Assembly (NCBI GenBank): GCA_011799875.1 | Contig: CM022302.1 | Span: 304,431,048 to 304,495,047 of the forward strand | Origin: Thinopyrum elongatum | Taxonomy: Eukaryota; Streptophyta; Magnoliopsida; Poales; Poaceae | Length of the DNA stretch: 64,000 bases | Direction of reading: 5' to 3' | In this document: piece by piece, positions 21,894 through 33,723 of the stretch | Layout of the letters: each line of letters starts with the position of its first letter | How positions within the stretch are numbered: the first letter of the stretch is position 1 | Notes under the pieces: generated by a model | The model's input: only the letters and a program-made list of their open reading frames with translations | What the model was told of the DNA's origin: nothing | Database searches by the model: none | Program-made: the position numbers and the translations under genes

Positions 21894-22694
21894 TGTCGGT
21901 GTACTAAAGCTTGGGTCCCTTAGTACCCCGTACTTGTGCACGGGCAGTTGTAGCCATACCAGCGGCAAGGCCTGCAGGAGGACAGCGGGAAGCAAATGCA
22001 AGATCATCAAGGAAATATTTAGGCCAATGATCAGAAGACAGAAGACTGAGGGCTTGGCTCCCGACAAGATGCTTGCTGGGATGGCCAGCGAAGAGCCGGC
22101 AAGATCCTTGCCGGGATGACCCGCAAGATCCGCACCCGACAAGGTTCCGCCACCCTGCCTCCGCTCCAGCGCAGTGACCAGCCTGTCAATTGGGTTTTGT
22201 CCTCCTAGTTGCGTGGCATGGTTCTAGTGGTGAACGGGCTTAAGCAATGCTGATGGGACAGCCCCTTTTTTCGTCCCCAAGAAAGTAAGGACACCTAAAG
22301 GGAGCATTTAATGTGTTTGTCCTAAATCGTTTGTGATAAGTGTGTAAACACTGTAGCTACTTTACACCTCAATATATGTACCGAACGCCACTGTTGGTGA
22401 CCCCTTGGACGTATAAAAGGAGGCCCAAGGTGTAGCTACGAAGAGGACACTCTTTGGCCCGTTCTGCATGCGTAGCTGCTGCTCGAACGTACTGTTCACT
22501 GCAAGCACTCCTGGAGCTTGGGCTTAAGCATCCACAATAAACTAAAGCAGGAGTAGCGTATTACGCTTCTCAGCGGCCTGAACCTGGGTAAAAATCCCCT
22601 TGCGTTGATCATTGGATCTGCTCTTTGTGCATACCTCTCTCCCTGCCTAATCGTAAAGGGATCCACGTGATCCCATAGGTGTCGCACGCCGACA
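21894..22694 (+). repeat. Tat-A 5' LTR
   Basis: 801 bp with terminal TGTCGG...CCGACA. Similar in layout to the Tat-B LTR, with shared AAAGCAGGAGTAG and CCTGAACCTGGGTAAAAA blocks. Confidence 0.8.
22412..22420 (+). promoter_or_regulatory. TATA box in Tat-A LTR
   Basis: TATAAAAGG, also conserved in the Tat-B LTR at 55512-55520. Confidence 0.6.
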
Positions 22695-22696
22695 TC

Positions 22697-22720
22697 TTTG
22701 GCGCGCCAGGTAGGGGGAGA
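22697..22720 (+). promoter_or_regulatory. Tat-A primer binding region
   Basis: TTTGGCGCGCCAGGTAGGGG follows the LTR end by two bases; Tat-B has TTTAGTGCGCCAGGTAGGGG at the same place. The priming tRNA is not assigned. Confidence 0.6.
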
Positions 22721-22778
22721 GGTTGCGCAAACCTGATCTAGTGATCAGTGCGTTAGTTTCTTGATCGTTTTCGTCGCC

Positions 22779-24780
22779 ATGGCCCCCAAGAAGAAGGGTT
22801 TGGCGGCGGCTGGTCCATCCACGTCTGGTCTGCCCGTGCCTTAACGGACGGGCGACGGCATGGACGCAGGTGGAGGAGGTGGAGGTCTTGAGCCTCCACG
22901 GTGTTCTGGCGGACAAAGCCAGGCGAGCGGCGTTGTTCGCAGTGGCGACAACGACCCGCGCCCCACCAGATCCAAGGACGGAGTTGTGCTACCTACGGGT
23001 GGCGCGGCGAACTCCAAGGACGGGACAGCGCCTTCCAAGACACCCGCGCCGGCGCATGCGTTGCGGCCTTCTCAGGTCACGCGCGACGAGCAGCGTCATG
23101 ACGACGGTGGTTCTAGGCGCCCCCAAGTAAAGGCCCCTGCGCATCATTCCCGAGATGCGCGCGACCAACATGCATGCCAAGATGCTGGTGGAAGCGTGGT
23201 GCGGTCCCGGGACCGTCATGGAGCTCCTTCTAACATGGTTAGGAGTCAGAGCACCTCACGTACCTCGCACATCTCACCGCCGCCTACACCAGCAGAAGCA
23301 TTAGCGCGAGCGCAGCTACTTCTGGATTTCCCTTCCGCTCCGGAGAAGCTCGAAGAATGGAGAGCTGCTATTCAGAGCCTCATCGGTTTCGCCAACAGAG
23401 ATGGACCGCAGTAGGCGGAGCCTTCGCTGCGGCGGTCCGTCGAGCCGACGCGTGCCGATGGCGAAAAGACTAGGGGTAGAGCGACTACGGTGCACTCTCC
23501 TCCACAACAGCAATAGCGGTCGCTTGCTCGGCAGACCGACGTCTGTGATGGCAATTCCACAGCGTCGTTCGATCCGCGAATGCGCCGCGATCAACGTCAA
23601 GTTCTTCGGGAGCGAAGCAAAGAAGACGCTCGAACTACCATTGAGCGGCGACGGGAAGTGCGCCATCAATCTGATAGGCGCGCATGGCCTGCTGTCGACA
23701 AGCCTGTGCCAGGGAATCCTGGAGACCTGCCTTATGAGGTGGGGTGTCTAGCGTTTACCCGTGAACTGCGGCGAGTCCAGTGGCCCAATTCACGAACATT
23801 CAAGCCAGAGGTCCCGGAGAAATACGACGGCAAGACTCACCCGTCGGAGTTCCTGAGCATCTACACCATCGCGGTGCAGGCTGCCAGAGCTCGAGACGAC
23901 AAGATACTCGCCAACTACTTCCCATTGGTGCTTAAGCCCAACATCAGGTCATGGTTGATGCATCTGCCAGAGAATTCCATTTCTTCCTGGTCAGACCTAT
24001 GTCATCAGTTTGTTGGCGCCTTTGTCGGAGGCCACCAAGCTCCTGGCCAGGCAAGTGATTTACATCTCATCCCACAGAAGGAGGGCAAGCCCTTGTGCAA
24101 GTACATACAAAGATTAAGCCGCGTACAATACAATATCCCAGACATTCATCCTGCCGCTGTCGTTAGCACGTTCCATTAGAACGCGCGCAACCGCAAGATG
24201 CGAGAGGAGCTGGCGATGACCAAAGTCAGGGATGTTGCCGAGCTCTATGCTCTGGCCGATAAGTGTGCTCGGGCTAAAAGGGAAGGAGGCTCCCCGGCGA
24301 GGATGCCAGCGCAGGGATCGACTCTGAAGGAGAAGACGTCGCCGCCCCGACAAGGAAAGGTCGACGGCGTAACAGGAAGCGTAAGGGCAAGGCTGTGCTT
24401 GTTGTCGAGGAATCCGGCAACTCCGGTGCCGCCAAGAAGGCCAAGGTTGATGGCCCCGGCAAGGATGTTGCCGGGTGTCCCTCCTGTCAGGCCTTGGCGG
24501 CTGCCGACAAGCCAGAGGGCTCCGACAAGCAATATTGCAAGATCCATCGCACCAAGGGCCATGATCTCTAGAACTGCCGGCAAGTTGAACAGCTCGTCGA
24601 GAGGCAGAAAGCTAAATACGAAAGGCGAGACAAGGAGAGAGCCCAGGATGGTGCTGAGGGGTCTGGCAAGAAGTGCGGTGGCCGAGGAGGTCGCTGCGGC
24701 AAGGCCAAGCAATAGAAGGAGAGGCCCTCTCAAGGCCGCGACAAAGAAGAGGGGGTGACGATGACAACAAAGAGGACGAC
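22779..24780 (+). pseudogene. Tat-A gag, decayed
   Basis: An ATG at 22779 (MAPKKKGLAAAG) meets a TAA after 21 codons at 22842-22844. Gag homology then continues in pieces: about 22860-23414 (FPSAPEKLEEWRAAIQSLIG), 23580-24179 (core of a retrotransposon gag domain: FTRELRRVQWPN, FLSIYTIAVQAA, LPENSISSWSDL, FVGAFVGGHQ) and 24198 onward. A variant zinc knuckle (YCKIHRTKGHDL, then a stop at 24569 and NC) follows at about 24535. Stops lie at 23412, 24177, 24569 and 24713, with frameshifts between pieces. The intact layout can be judged from Tat-B, which has the same N-terminus. Gag would form the virus-like particle; this copy cannot. Confidence 0.75.
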
Positions 24781-24789
24781 GAGTCCAGT

Positions 24790-25686
24790 GAGCACGAGTT
24801 CCAAAAGGCCACAGAAGCTATGTGCCTTGACGGAGGCGCCTCGCTGCATTCTTCTCACCGCCAACTTAAATAGTGGGTATGAGAGATTAATGCGGCGGAG
24901 CCGTCGGTCGATGCTCGGAAGCCTCTGAAATGGTCCAACACGCCTATCATTTTTTACATTGAGGATCACCCTGATCGCACAACCGCGGTCGGGTGTTTGC
25001 CGTTGTTGGTTTCACTAACGATTCGCAACCTCAAGGTGACGAAAATGTTAGTTGACGGTGGGGCCGGTTTCAATCTGATCTCGCCTAGCGTGATCAAGAG
25101 GTTGCAAATTCCTAACGAAGATCTCAAGGAAACGGGCACGTTTCAAGGGATCAATCCAGGAAGGAGCCAACCAAAGGGTAAGATCACATTGCCGGTGACA
25201 TTTGGTAGTGAGCTAAACTATAGAATAAAAAAGATCGTTTTCGACGTCGCCAAGATTCCGTTGCCATATAATGGGATTCTCGGCTGTCCAGCACTGGCCA
25301 AGTTCATGGCGGCCTCGCACTACGCTCACAACGTATTGAAGATGCTCAGGCCGATGAGCGTCATCACTGTCAACTCCGACAAGAAGGATGCACTTATCTG
25401 CGCCGACCAACTCTACCGGGAGGCAGTTGCAGCATCTGCCGCCAAGGCACTTGCTCCTACCGCTGAAGCTCCTGGGGGGAAGAAGAAGACTGGCAAGACC
25501 TCTAGCACACACTCCGGCAAGCGCACCTCCTCGGAGTGCTGCGCTCCCGTCGAGGATGTGCCCGAGAGCTCCACCGGCAAGAGCAAGAAATCCAAGGCAG
25601 CTCCACCAGAAACCAAGAAGGTGCCCGTCAAGGAGGATGGTACGGGAGGAACTTTCAACATAAGTTCCACCCTCGATGACAAATAG
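24790..25686 (+). pseudogene. Tat-A protease region, one internal stop
   Basis: Reads FQKATEAMCLDGGASLHSS, then a stop (TAG 24871-24873) where Tat-B has a Gln codon, then an aspartic-protease-like fold with the active-site strand KMLVDGGAGFNLIS at about 25045 and the second-half motif YNGILGCPAL. Downstream is a Lys/Ser/Pro-rich linker ending TFNISSTLDDK before a TAG at 25684-25686. The same stop is present in Tat-B. The protease would mature the polyprotein. Confidence 0.7.
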
Positions 25687-27220
25687 GAAAGCGCGCTCGT
25701 TGCTTTCCTGCGGGCGAATATTGATGTGTTTGCATGGCAACCATCTGATATCTCTGGTGTTCCCAGGGAAGTAATTGAGCACCACCTTGCTGTCTATCCT
25801 CATGCACGGCCCTTCAAGCAAAAGGTTAGGAAGCAGTCTTTGGAACGGCAAGAATTTATTGCCGAAGAAATCAGGAAGTTGGAAGCGGCAGGTTTGGTTA
25901 GAGGAGTGCTCCATCCGACGTGGTTGGCCAATCTAGTTGTAGTGCGCAAGGCGAATGGAAAATGGAGGCTGTGTATTGACTATACAGATATCAATAAAGC
26001 CAGTCCAAAAGATCCTTTCCCCTTGCCGTGCATCGACCAGATTGTGGACTCCACTGCCGGTTGCGATCTGCTGTCGTTTCTCGATGCCTATTCAGGGTAC
26101 CATCAGATTTTCATGGCAAAGGAAGATGAAGAGAAAACTGCATTTATCACCTCGTGTGGTGCATATTGTTTCTTACGTATGCCCTTCGGGTTGAAAGGTG
26201 CTGGTTCAACGTTTGCAAGAGCGGTCCAGATTGGTTTTGAGCCCCAGCTACATAGAAATATGGAAGCTTATATGGATGACATAGTGGTTAAAACCAAGGA
26301 CAAAGCAACGCTCATACAAGATTTGGAAGAGACATTTGCAAATCTGCACAAGATTAATCTGAAGCTCAATCCCGAGAAGTGTGTGTTTGGCATGCCATCT
26401 GGCAAGCTTCTCAGGTTCTTTGTATCTCAGCGTGGGATCAAAGCAAATCCCGACAAGATCAAGGCAATTGAGCAGATTGAAGCACCGAGACGCGTCAAAG
26501 ATGTGCGTCGACTTGCCGGCTGCATTGCTGCTCTGAGCAGGTTCATCTCCAAATCTGCTGAGCGCGCCCTGCCCTTTTTCAAAATCTTGAAGAAGGCAGG
26601 TCCAATGAAATGGACTCCGGAAGCAGAGGCAGCGCTGCAGGATTTGAAGAAGTACCTCTCCTCTCCGCCAATACTAGTCGCGCCTAAGCCACAAGAGCCG
26701 TTGTTGCTATATTTAGCAGCGACGAATCAAGTGGTTAGTGTTGCATTGGTAACGCAGAGAGAAGTTGATGAAGAAGCAGCGGCAATGGCAAGCCCGACAA
26801 GTGACGAGCTGGGGTCTTCTCCGGCAAGGTCTGGTGCCGACAAGGCAGAATTTGCAAGCTCAGATGAAGCAGCGCAGAGGAAGAGGATGGTGCAGCGCCC
26901 AGTTTATTTTGTCAGTTCCCTTTTGCAGGGGGCTAGGTCAAGATATTCTGGTGTGCAGAAATTGCTCTTCGGCCTCCTTATGGCCTCGAGGAAGATGCGC
27001 CATTATTTCCAAGCGCATGAGATTACCGTCGTCACTCGCTTCCCGTTGTAGCGGATTTTACGAAATCCAGATGCGACCGGTTGGATTGAGGAGTGGGCAT
27101 TGCAATTGTCAAGCTTTGATCTCAAGTTTGAAAGCACTTCAACAATTCAGAGCAGAGCCTTGGCGGAGTTCATTGCAGAATGGACCCCAACGCCAGACGA
27201 AGAAAGTCAAGAGACAACTA
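25687..27220 (+). pseudogene. Tat-A reverse transcriptase and RNase H
   Basis: Continues in frame after the TAG: ESALVAFLRANIDVFAW, then an RT with all expected blocks: HPTWLANLVVVRKANGKWR, DAYSGYHQI, MPFGLKGAGSTFARAV and the catalytic YMDD box at about 26269, within one 441-codon open stretch (25726-27051). RNase H homology (PLLLYLAATNQVV, PVYFVSSLLQGA, MRHYFQAHEITVVT) follows, with a TAG at 27049-27051 replacing a Gln codon still present in Tat-B. The RT core looks intact, but the polyprotein is broken on both sides. Confidence 0.8.
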
Positions 27221-27671
27221 TCCCCAGCAAGGAAACAGATCGAGAATGGATTATGTATTTTGACGAGCTTTTTCGCTGCAAGGCGCCGGTGCTGGCATGC
27301 TGCTTGTCGCACCCACTGGAGAGCACCTCAAATACGTAATTCAGTTGCATTTTACCCAGGAGAGATCAACAAACAATACTGCAGAATACGAAGGGCTGGT
27401 TGCCGGTCTCAGGATCACGGCGGATCTTGGAATTAAGAAGCTCATCGTCAGAGGTGATTCATAGCTTGTCGTCAAGCAGGTGAACAAAGATTATCAGAGC
27501 CCATTGATGGAAGCATATGTAATTGAACTAAGGAAATTGGAGGAGTGCTTTGACGGTCTGCAGACCGAGCATGTTCCTCGAGCGGAGAACGACATTGCTG
27601 ATGACCTGTCAAAGCGTGCTGCCCTTAAGTTACCTGTGGAACCAGGTACTTTTGTGCTCCGATTGACTTAG
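27221..27671 (+). pseudogene. Tat-A additional (archaeal-type) RNase H
   Basis: WIMYFD at about 27250, then in another frame NNTAEYEGLVAGLRIT, LIVRGDS, a stop at 27462-27464, LVVKQVNKDYQ and VPRAENDIADDLSK. The order D...E(YEGL)...D(GDS)...D(ND.AD) fits the second RNase H found between RT and integrase in Tat elements. A frameshift near 27280 and two TAGs make it non-functional. Confidence 0.7.
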
Positions 27672-29137
27672 GCATCTGTAACACCATCAGCAAGGCAACA
27701 TAAGCGACAGAAGTTGAGTTCCGTCCAGTACTTTCTGGCAGAGCTCCCAGAAGCCGCCGGCAAGGAAGCTGCCGGGAACAACGACAAGCTTGCCGGGGAA
27801 CAACAGGCTCCGGCGAGGCCTCAGGTCCTTGCCATTGAGACAAATACTCCCGCGGCAGAAGATATGTCTTTAGTCCTTGCTATCGAGCCTCAGGCTCCGG
27901 CATGGGCGTATCACATCGTCCAGTTCCTCCAAATAGGGGAACTCCCTAAAGAGCAGGAAGAAGCGGAGAAAGTAGCCCGTCGGTCTAGTATGTACCAGTT
28001 CGTGGATGACGTCCTGTACAAAAAAAGACTGAACGGCGTGAAATTGAAGTGTATTCCTCGGGAAGATGGACTGGAGCTGTTGGTAGAGATACATGGAGGC
28101 ATTTGTGGCTCCCACATAGGCTCGAGAGCTCTTGTCGGTAAGGCATTCCGACAAGGTTTCTTTTGGCCCACTGCCCTCCAGGATGCAACTGCACTAGTAA
28201 CCAAGTGTGAAGCGTGCCAGTTTCATTCAAAGAAATTGCATCAGCCAGCTCAGGCTCTTCAGTCAATCCCTCTTTCCTGGCCATTTTAGGTCTGGGGGCT
28301 CGACATATTGGGCCCTTTTCCCCATGCTACCGGGGGCTTTGAGTACTCATACGTCGCAATCGACAAGTTCACAAAGTGGCCAGAAGTGGAAGCAGTGAGA
28401 AAGGTGACAGCACAATCAGCCGTCAAGTTCTTCAAGGGACTAGTTTTCGTTTTGGTGTGCCAAATAGGATCATCACCGACAACGGCACACAGTTCACAAG
28501 CCACACCTTCATGCAATACGTCCAAGACCTTGGCAGCAAAATCTGTTTTGCTTCTGTTGCTCATCTGAGAAGCAACGGCCAAGCAGAAAGGGCAAATGCT
28601 GAAGTGTTGTGAGGGCTCAAGACAAGGACTTTTGACAAGCTGAAAAAGTGCGGAAGACGCTGGATTGATGAGTTGCTGGCGGTTCTTTGGTCAATCAGAA
28701 CGACACCGAATCGAGCCACTGGCCAGACACCCTTATCCCTAGTGTACGGGGCAGAAGCAGTTCTCCCCACGGAACTCATATACGGGTCACCTCGAGTGCT
28801 CGCTTATGATGAGCTTGAGCAAGAGCAGTTGCAGCAAGATGACGCAACGCTCCTTGAGGAAGATCGTCTTCAGGCTGCTGTGCGAGCTGCACGCTACCAG
28901 CAAGCCTTGCACCGCTACCATAGCCGCAAGGTTCATGCCCAAAGTCTTGAGGAAGGCGACCTTGTTCTTTGGCGCATTCAGTCGGCCAAGAATTCCAACA
29001 AGTTGATGCCGAAGTGGGAAGGCCCTTATCGGGTAGTACGAGTCACCAGGCCTGGTGCTGTCCGCCTGGAGACCGAGGATGGCATTCCAGTGAGCAATTC
29101 CTGGAATATCAAACATCTTCGTAAGTTCTATCCATAA
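27672..29137 (+). pseudogene. Tat-A integrase
   Basis: A spacer (27714-27900) is followed by integrase: a zinc-binding HHCC-like region (EIHGGICGSHIG, CEACQFH), a TAG at 28287, catalytic core WGLDILGPFP (first D), ITDNGTQFTSH (second D) and NGQAERANAEVL (E), a TGA after that box at about 28610, and a C-terminal region (ELLAVLWSIRTTPN, LVYGAEAVLPTEL, PKWEGPYRVVRV) ending at TAA 29135-29137. No chromodomain is seen, in keeping with the Tat group. Inactive by at least two stops and a frameshift. Confidence 0.8.
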
Positions 29138-29929
29138 GGCGCGGTTGCCGGGTCTCCCGGTAACCACCTTTTGTGCAAGTCTTGCCGGCAAGGCATGTAA
29201 TCCTTTGTACAAAGCCAGGCGCAGACCCTGTGCATAGTTGAATAAACTTAAGTGTTTTACAATTCCTGTTGATTTTCATGTTATTCTATATGCATGTTTG
29301 TCTAAGATATTGTATTACACTTGCTTCCGATAAGCGCTAATGAACCGCCAAGGTTCCATATCCTTGTTTTCTCTTCTTTCTTTTTCTCAAAGGATAGAAG
29401 GCTCCTTCGCGTGCAACTTTGCCGGGGGGAGTGATGGTATGGATACCAACAGGCGACGTTCAAGGTTGACATCTTGCCGGAAGGAATACAGCAACAAAAA
29501 GCTAAGTTGCAGAACTTTAAGTGAATTTCTTTTTACTTAAAGGCTGTTTTCCTTGAACGATTTTGGTTTTTGTATGGAAAACCTGCACGCGAAGGAACCT
29601 TGTCGTGATCGGTTGCGCCCTTACTCGGTTTAGAGTCCGCTCAACAGTTTAGGTGGCTGCACTGAAAACGTCAAGGATACCTTGCCGGTAGCGACACCTC
29701 CAGCAGGCTGCTAAAGACCCGCATCTAGCGCTCACGGCAGGACGCACGCACCGGCAAGTTTCCAATAAGCGTAGGGCACGCACCATACAGAAAGGAATCC
29801 GACAAGGGAAATAGCATGCATTCATCCAAAACAGAGCAAGCTATATTACATTGATGGTTGCCGCATTTCTAACTAAAGATAAAATTGTCTTTGACATGGA
29901 ATGGTGGCGGCAAAGATGAAGCGAAGTGG
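29138..29929 (+). other. Tat-A spacer between pol and antisense gene
   Basis: No supported ORF. The sequence contains GCCGG/CCGGCA-type motifs also scattered through the LTR and gag of this family. Confidence 0.5.
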
Positions 29930-32900
29930 CTAGTCCCTGCGCTGGCCTTCGACCCTCTTGACTTGGCTAACTTTGTCGACGATGGGCACGATGAGCTCTT
30001 TGAGTGCCTTGAGGTTTGCATCCTCTGGCAAGCTGTCGAGAACGTTGATGAGGTTGATGTCGGGGTTCTTGTGCACCACTTTGACGAGCGCCTTGAGAAG
30101 GACGGCCCAGCAGAGTTTGCGGGATTCGTTGGCCAGATGGGTTGCTCGTTCAGAATGGAGCAGCTTCAAAGCATTGATGACGCCCTCGAAGAACATGGTC
30201 AGCTTGGCGCTCGAGGACACCCTGTCGGAGGAGGAGTAGTTAAAGTTCCACAGGCCCATGTTGGACAGCTCTGTTTCAAGCTTCTTCGCGACGTCGACAA
30301 GGCGCTCGGTCCAGATCTTTACGCCTTTCTCAAAATCATTGTAAGAGGCAGCGGCGCTATTGAGCAGGTCCTTCTCATTCTGAAGGTCTTTGATCAAAGC
30401 CTTCTCGCGAGTCTTGCCATCCTCCAGGGACTTCTCCAGCGTGGTTAGCTTCAGAGTCAGATCAGCGATGGATTCTTTGGCTGCGGTGAGCTCTTTGATC
30501 TTGTCGGACATGGAGGTTTGCATCTCCGCCAAGCTGTAGAGAGTCTTCTCTCTGTCATCTTTGAGTGTCGAGAGCTCCTTGCCATGTTCCTCGAGGTCCG
30601 CCTCTAGCCTCTTTACTCTATCATCCAGCTTGTTCTTGGCGGCCTCTGCAGCATCGGCAGCATCGATGGCTTCCTTTAACTTGCCAGCGTGATCTACAGT
30701 CAGAGCTTCGAGTGTCTCCTTGTGTTTCTGCTCCAGCTCCTGGGTCCGCTGCGTGACAAGTTTTTCGATCTCCTCATCCTTGCTGCGGAGCTTGGCGGCA
30801 AGTGCCTTCTCGCGAGCGGCAAGGTCTTCTTCCTGAGCATCAAGCCCAACACGGAGTTGTGTTAAGCGAGCTTCCTCTGCAGCGGCCCGCTGCGCGGCCT
30901 CTTCCTGTGCCTTCTCAGCGTCAGACTGCTTCAAGAGGAACTCGTTCCAACTCTGGCTCAGTTGTTCCCGGCCTGTCATCAATTCCTGAAAAGCCTCAGC
31001 GTACCAGACTTGCGTCTGCTCGACACGCTTCTGGAAATCTTCCTCTGCTGCTTCAGTAACTGCTGCCCTGGAGTCCAGCTTCTCTTTCCGGGCACGGTAA
31101 AGGGCCTAGAGCTTCTGAAAGTTGTTGCTCATGGCTTGGAGGAGCTGTTCTTCCTCGGACCTGCTGCTGCTGGCGCGTGGCTCATCAAGAATTTTGAGCC
31201 CGGTAGCAGTGATGACATCTTCATCAAAAATTTCCCCTTCAGTTGATACCCCAGTGGTTGCTGTCCCTGGTATGCTGACAAACAGGTTGTTGCCAACTTT
31301 GAGGTATCTACTTGACGGGGGGCCTCGGATGTTGACGGTTGATCTTCGACAACCGTCTTGCCGGCAAGTGGGGATTCTGTGGCTGGTGTAGCGCCAGGCG
31401 CTCCTGTGGCGGGAATGCCGTCAGTATGGTCACTGGTCTCCTTGCCGGTCCTCTCAGCAGACCTTTTGGCGGCTTCTTCTTGTGCGTCCTTGGCGGCTTC
31501 GTCAGCAGCGATCTTGTCGGCCTCGGCGGCAGCATCCTTGGCGGTCTACTTGATGACGATGTCAACATCCATTTGTTCCATCGAGGGAAGATCTGAAGAC
31601 CAGGGAAAGAAACAAGATAAGACTGAAGTTGAAGTTCAAGAAGACAAAGATAAAGAAAGAATAACAAGTACTTAGAGGTAAGTGGTTTACCTGTGTTGAG
31701 CTGTTGAGAGGTGGTTTCTCCTTTCCCGGCAACGTTAGTTGCCGATGTAGGATTGCCAGTGCCCGTGCTTGTTGGCTCCTCTTCGACACGAATGGGCTCG
31801 CTGGTGGAAGCCCGTGCCGGGGATTTACCTCTGGGCGGCGTTGTTGACGGAGGCGGCATGTCAGGGACGGCCTCCGATGGCTCTTCCTATTGCCGTTCTT
31901 CTCCTGCAATGCCTGGCGATGTTAGTAACATAGATAAAACATCTCCACGCCCGCCAGCAGAAAAATGAGTAGTGTACTCACGCTGGGGGCTGGGTTGGGG
32001 GCTGCGAGAAGGACTGAGCTCCGGGCTAATGACGATGAGCTCTGGCGCATCCACGGTGCTTGTCGGGGGCTCGTCACCCATTGAAGTCTTTCCCCTCTTC
32101 GCCATCCTTTGCGCCAATGTTTCCGTATCCCTGCGGAGACAAGTCAAAGCAAGACAAGTGAATTAAGCAAAATCAGAAACTCAGAAATTAAGAGATACGA
32201 TAGGACCCTTACTCTTCTCTCTTCGGGCTAAAAGCAGAGAGGTCGAAGTCAACCTCCACTTCAGTGTCCATGTGAGGGGGCGGAGAAGGGGTCCTGGGTC
32301 GCTTGGTTGTGCCAGAGGCGGTGAGTAGATGTGATCCTGCCGCTCCGGCTGCCGGTGCTGCTGTATGAGATGCCCCCGCCGCTCCAGTTGTTGCCGCGGC
32401 CGTGCGTCTCGTGCACCGCACTGGTTGCTGTTGAGCTTCTTGCCGTTGCGCAGCCTTGCCGGCTGCCTTCTTGCCAGGAACCTCACCGCTCGAGGAGGGT
32501 TGATTTGCTGGGACGCCAGAGGCAGCTTTGCGAAGAACGTGTTTCTTCTTCTCTGGAGCTGGGGGCTCCTCGTGCAGCTGTTCCTCAGCTGTGTCCTCGC
32601 CAGAAGGGCCCCTGGCAGCCATGTCGCTCTGTTCCCCGGCAGCCTCATCCTGCCCAGCAAGGTCCTCTTCGGACATTACTTCTTCTTCGCTGGCCTCCTC
32701 TTCCGTGAAGCCAACGCTACCGGCCTCCGCGGCAAGATTCGCCTCCTTCGCCCTGCTGGCGATGTACGCCACTTCTTCATCAGTGGTGGGACGGATAAGG
32801 TTTGTCTCTTCCCGGATGGCTCTCTCTGACAGATTGTCGAAGAACTCCTGTGCGCACTCTGCAGATGGCTCGACCCAAGTTCCGTCAAGGCCGTGGGTGT

Positions 32901-33723
32901 TGCACGCCGGCATCATGGCGATGATTGAGGTCAGAGCAGAATTGTTGCATGGAGGAATTATGTTCGCCGGCAACTTGAATTTCCCTTCGGGCCTAAGCAG
33001 TTTGTGGCAGAGAGTTGTATGCTGCATAACCGTCAAGTTGTTGTTCAAACCTGGACGCAGCCTCATGATATCTACAGCATTCCAAAATTCCCAGGCTGGT
33101 CTCCCTTTGTTATGCAAAGGGGCGATGCGGCGTCGAAGGAAATCAATGCCAACCATTTCTATTGTCAGCCCGGCAGCCTTGAGACGGTGGATTCTGGTGA
33201 TTGCAATTGTGAGTTTCTCATCATGAGGATCGAGGGAACTCCAATTGTTGCCGCGGACCACTTTCTATTGTCGGGGCAGACAGAAAGGCTGGAAATCCTC
33301 CTCCTTGATCCAGCACCATTCGCCCCGCCATTCTTCCTACTTCTTACGGTAAAGCCCTTCTGGGTATATCTCCTTATTCCAGGCCCTTGGAATCCAGCTG
33401 ATAGAACCAGAAAGGGCCTCTCCTTTCTTGATCCGAGGAATGAAATAGTGGCGGAAGAGGGCTGTGCTGGGGATTATTCCGGCAAAGCTTTCGCAGAGAT
33501 GGGCAAAGACTGACATACATGTCACGACATTCGGCGTGAAATCCAAGAGACGGAAGCCGTATGTGTACATGATGTCATTGAAGAAATCAGAAAATGGAGG
33601 GCAGAGCCTACAATAGAAGAATGCGACAAAGAAATGAAATTTATCTGGGCCGCCCTTGGAGGAAGCAGGATCTCTCCAAAAAGGGCCGACCATGTGCATG
33701 GCTACCATCCCATGCTCTGTCAT
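29930..33723 (-). pseudogene. Antisense spliced gene of Tat-A: Transposase_28-like plus coiled coil
   Basis: On the minus strand, one frame from about 33723 to 32213 encodes a domain like PF04195 ('putative gypsy type transposon'): DIMYTYGFRLLDFTPN, FAHLCESFAGI, WIPRAWN, NNWSSLDPHDEKL, followed by an acidic, Lys/Ala-rich tail. Two in-frame TAGs (complement of 33337-33339 and 33265-33267) break it. Splice sites are visible: exon 1 ends 32213 (GTAAGG), exon 2 32130-31982 (GTGAGT), exon 3 31903-31691 (GTAAAC), exon 4 from 31592. The last part, 30982-29930, is a 350-codon open stretch with a long coiled coil (heptads in KLDDRVKRLEADLEEHGKEL). Antisense genes at this site are known in Tat elements such as maize Grande; their role is unknown. 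The upstream end is lost at the truncation. Confidence 0.7.

Larger units (their letters stand above)
21894..33723 (+). mobile_element. Tat-A: Tat-lineage Gypsy retrotransposon, 3'-truncated
   Basis: The 5' LTR (21894-22694) starts TGTCGG and ends CCGACA. It is followed by a primer site, decayed gag and pol (protease, RT, RNase H, an additional RNase H, integrase), a spacer, and a large antisense gene. The second RNase H after RT and an antisense gene between pol and the 3' LTR are typical of the Ogre/Tat lineage. No 3' LTR follows; recognisable sequence stops near 33723, inside the antisense gene. The right boundary is approximate. Confidence 0.8.

Noticed and set aside
24177..24179. Shared stop at the gag end of Tat-A and Tat-B as programmed readthrough
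   Set aside because: The two TAGs (24177 and 57362) fall on adjacent, not identical, codons in the alignment, so independent decay is simpler.
24245..24733. Minus-strand ORFs across Tat-A gag and protease (also 25213-25914 and 58298-59092)
   Set aside because: Opposite-strand shadows of gag-pol with no motif; GC-rich codons leave the complement open.
32331..33226. Long plus-strand ORFs opposite the antisense gene
   Set aside because: Shadow frames of the Transposase_28-like gene; the minus frame has domain motifs and splice sites.
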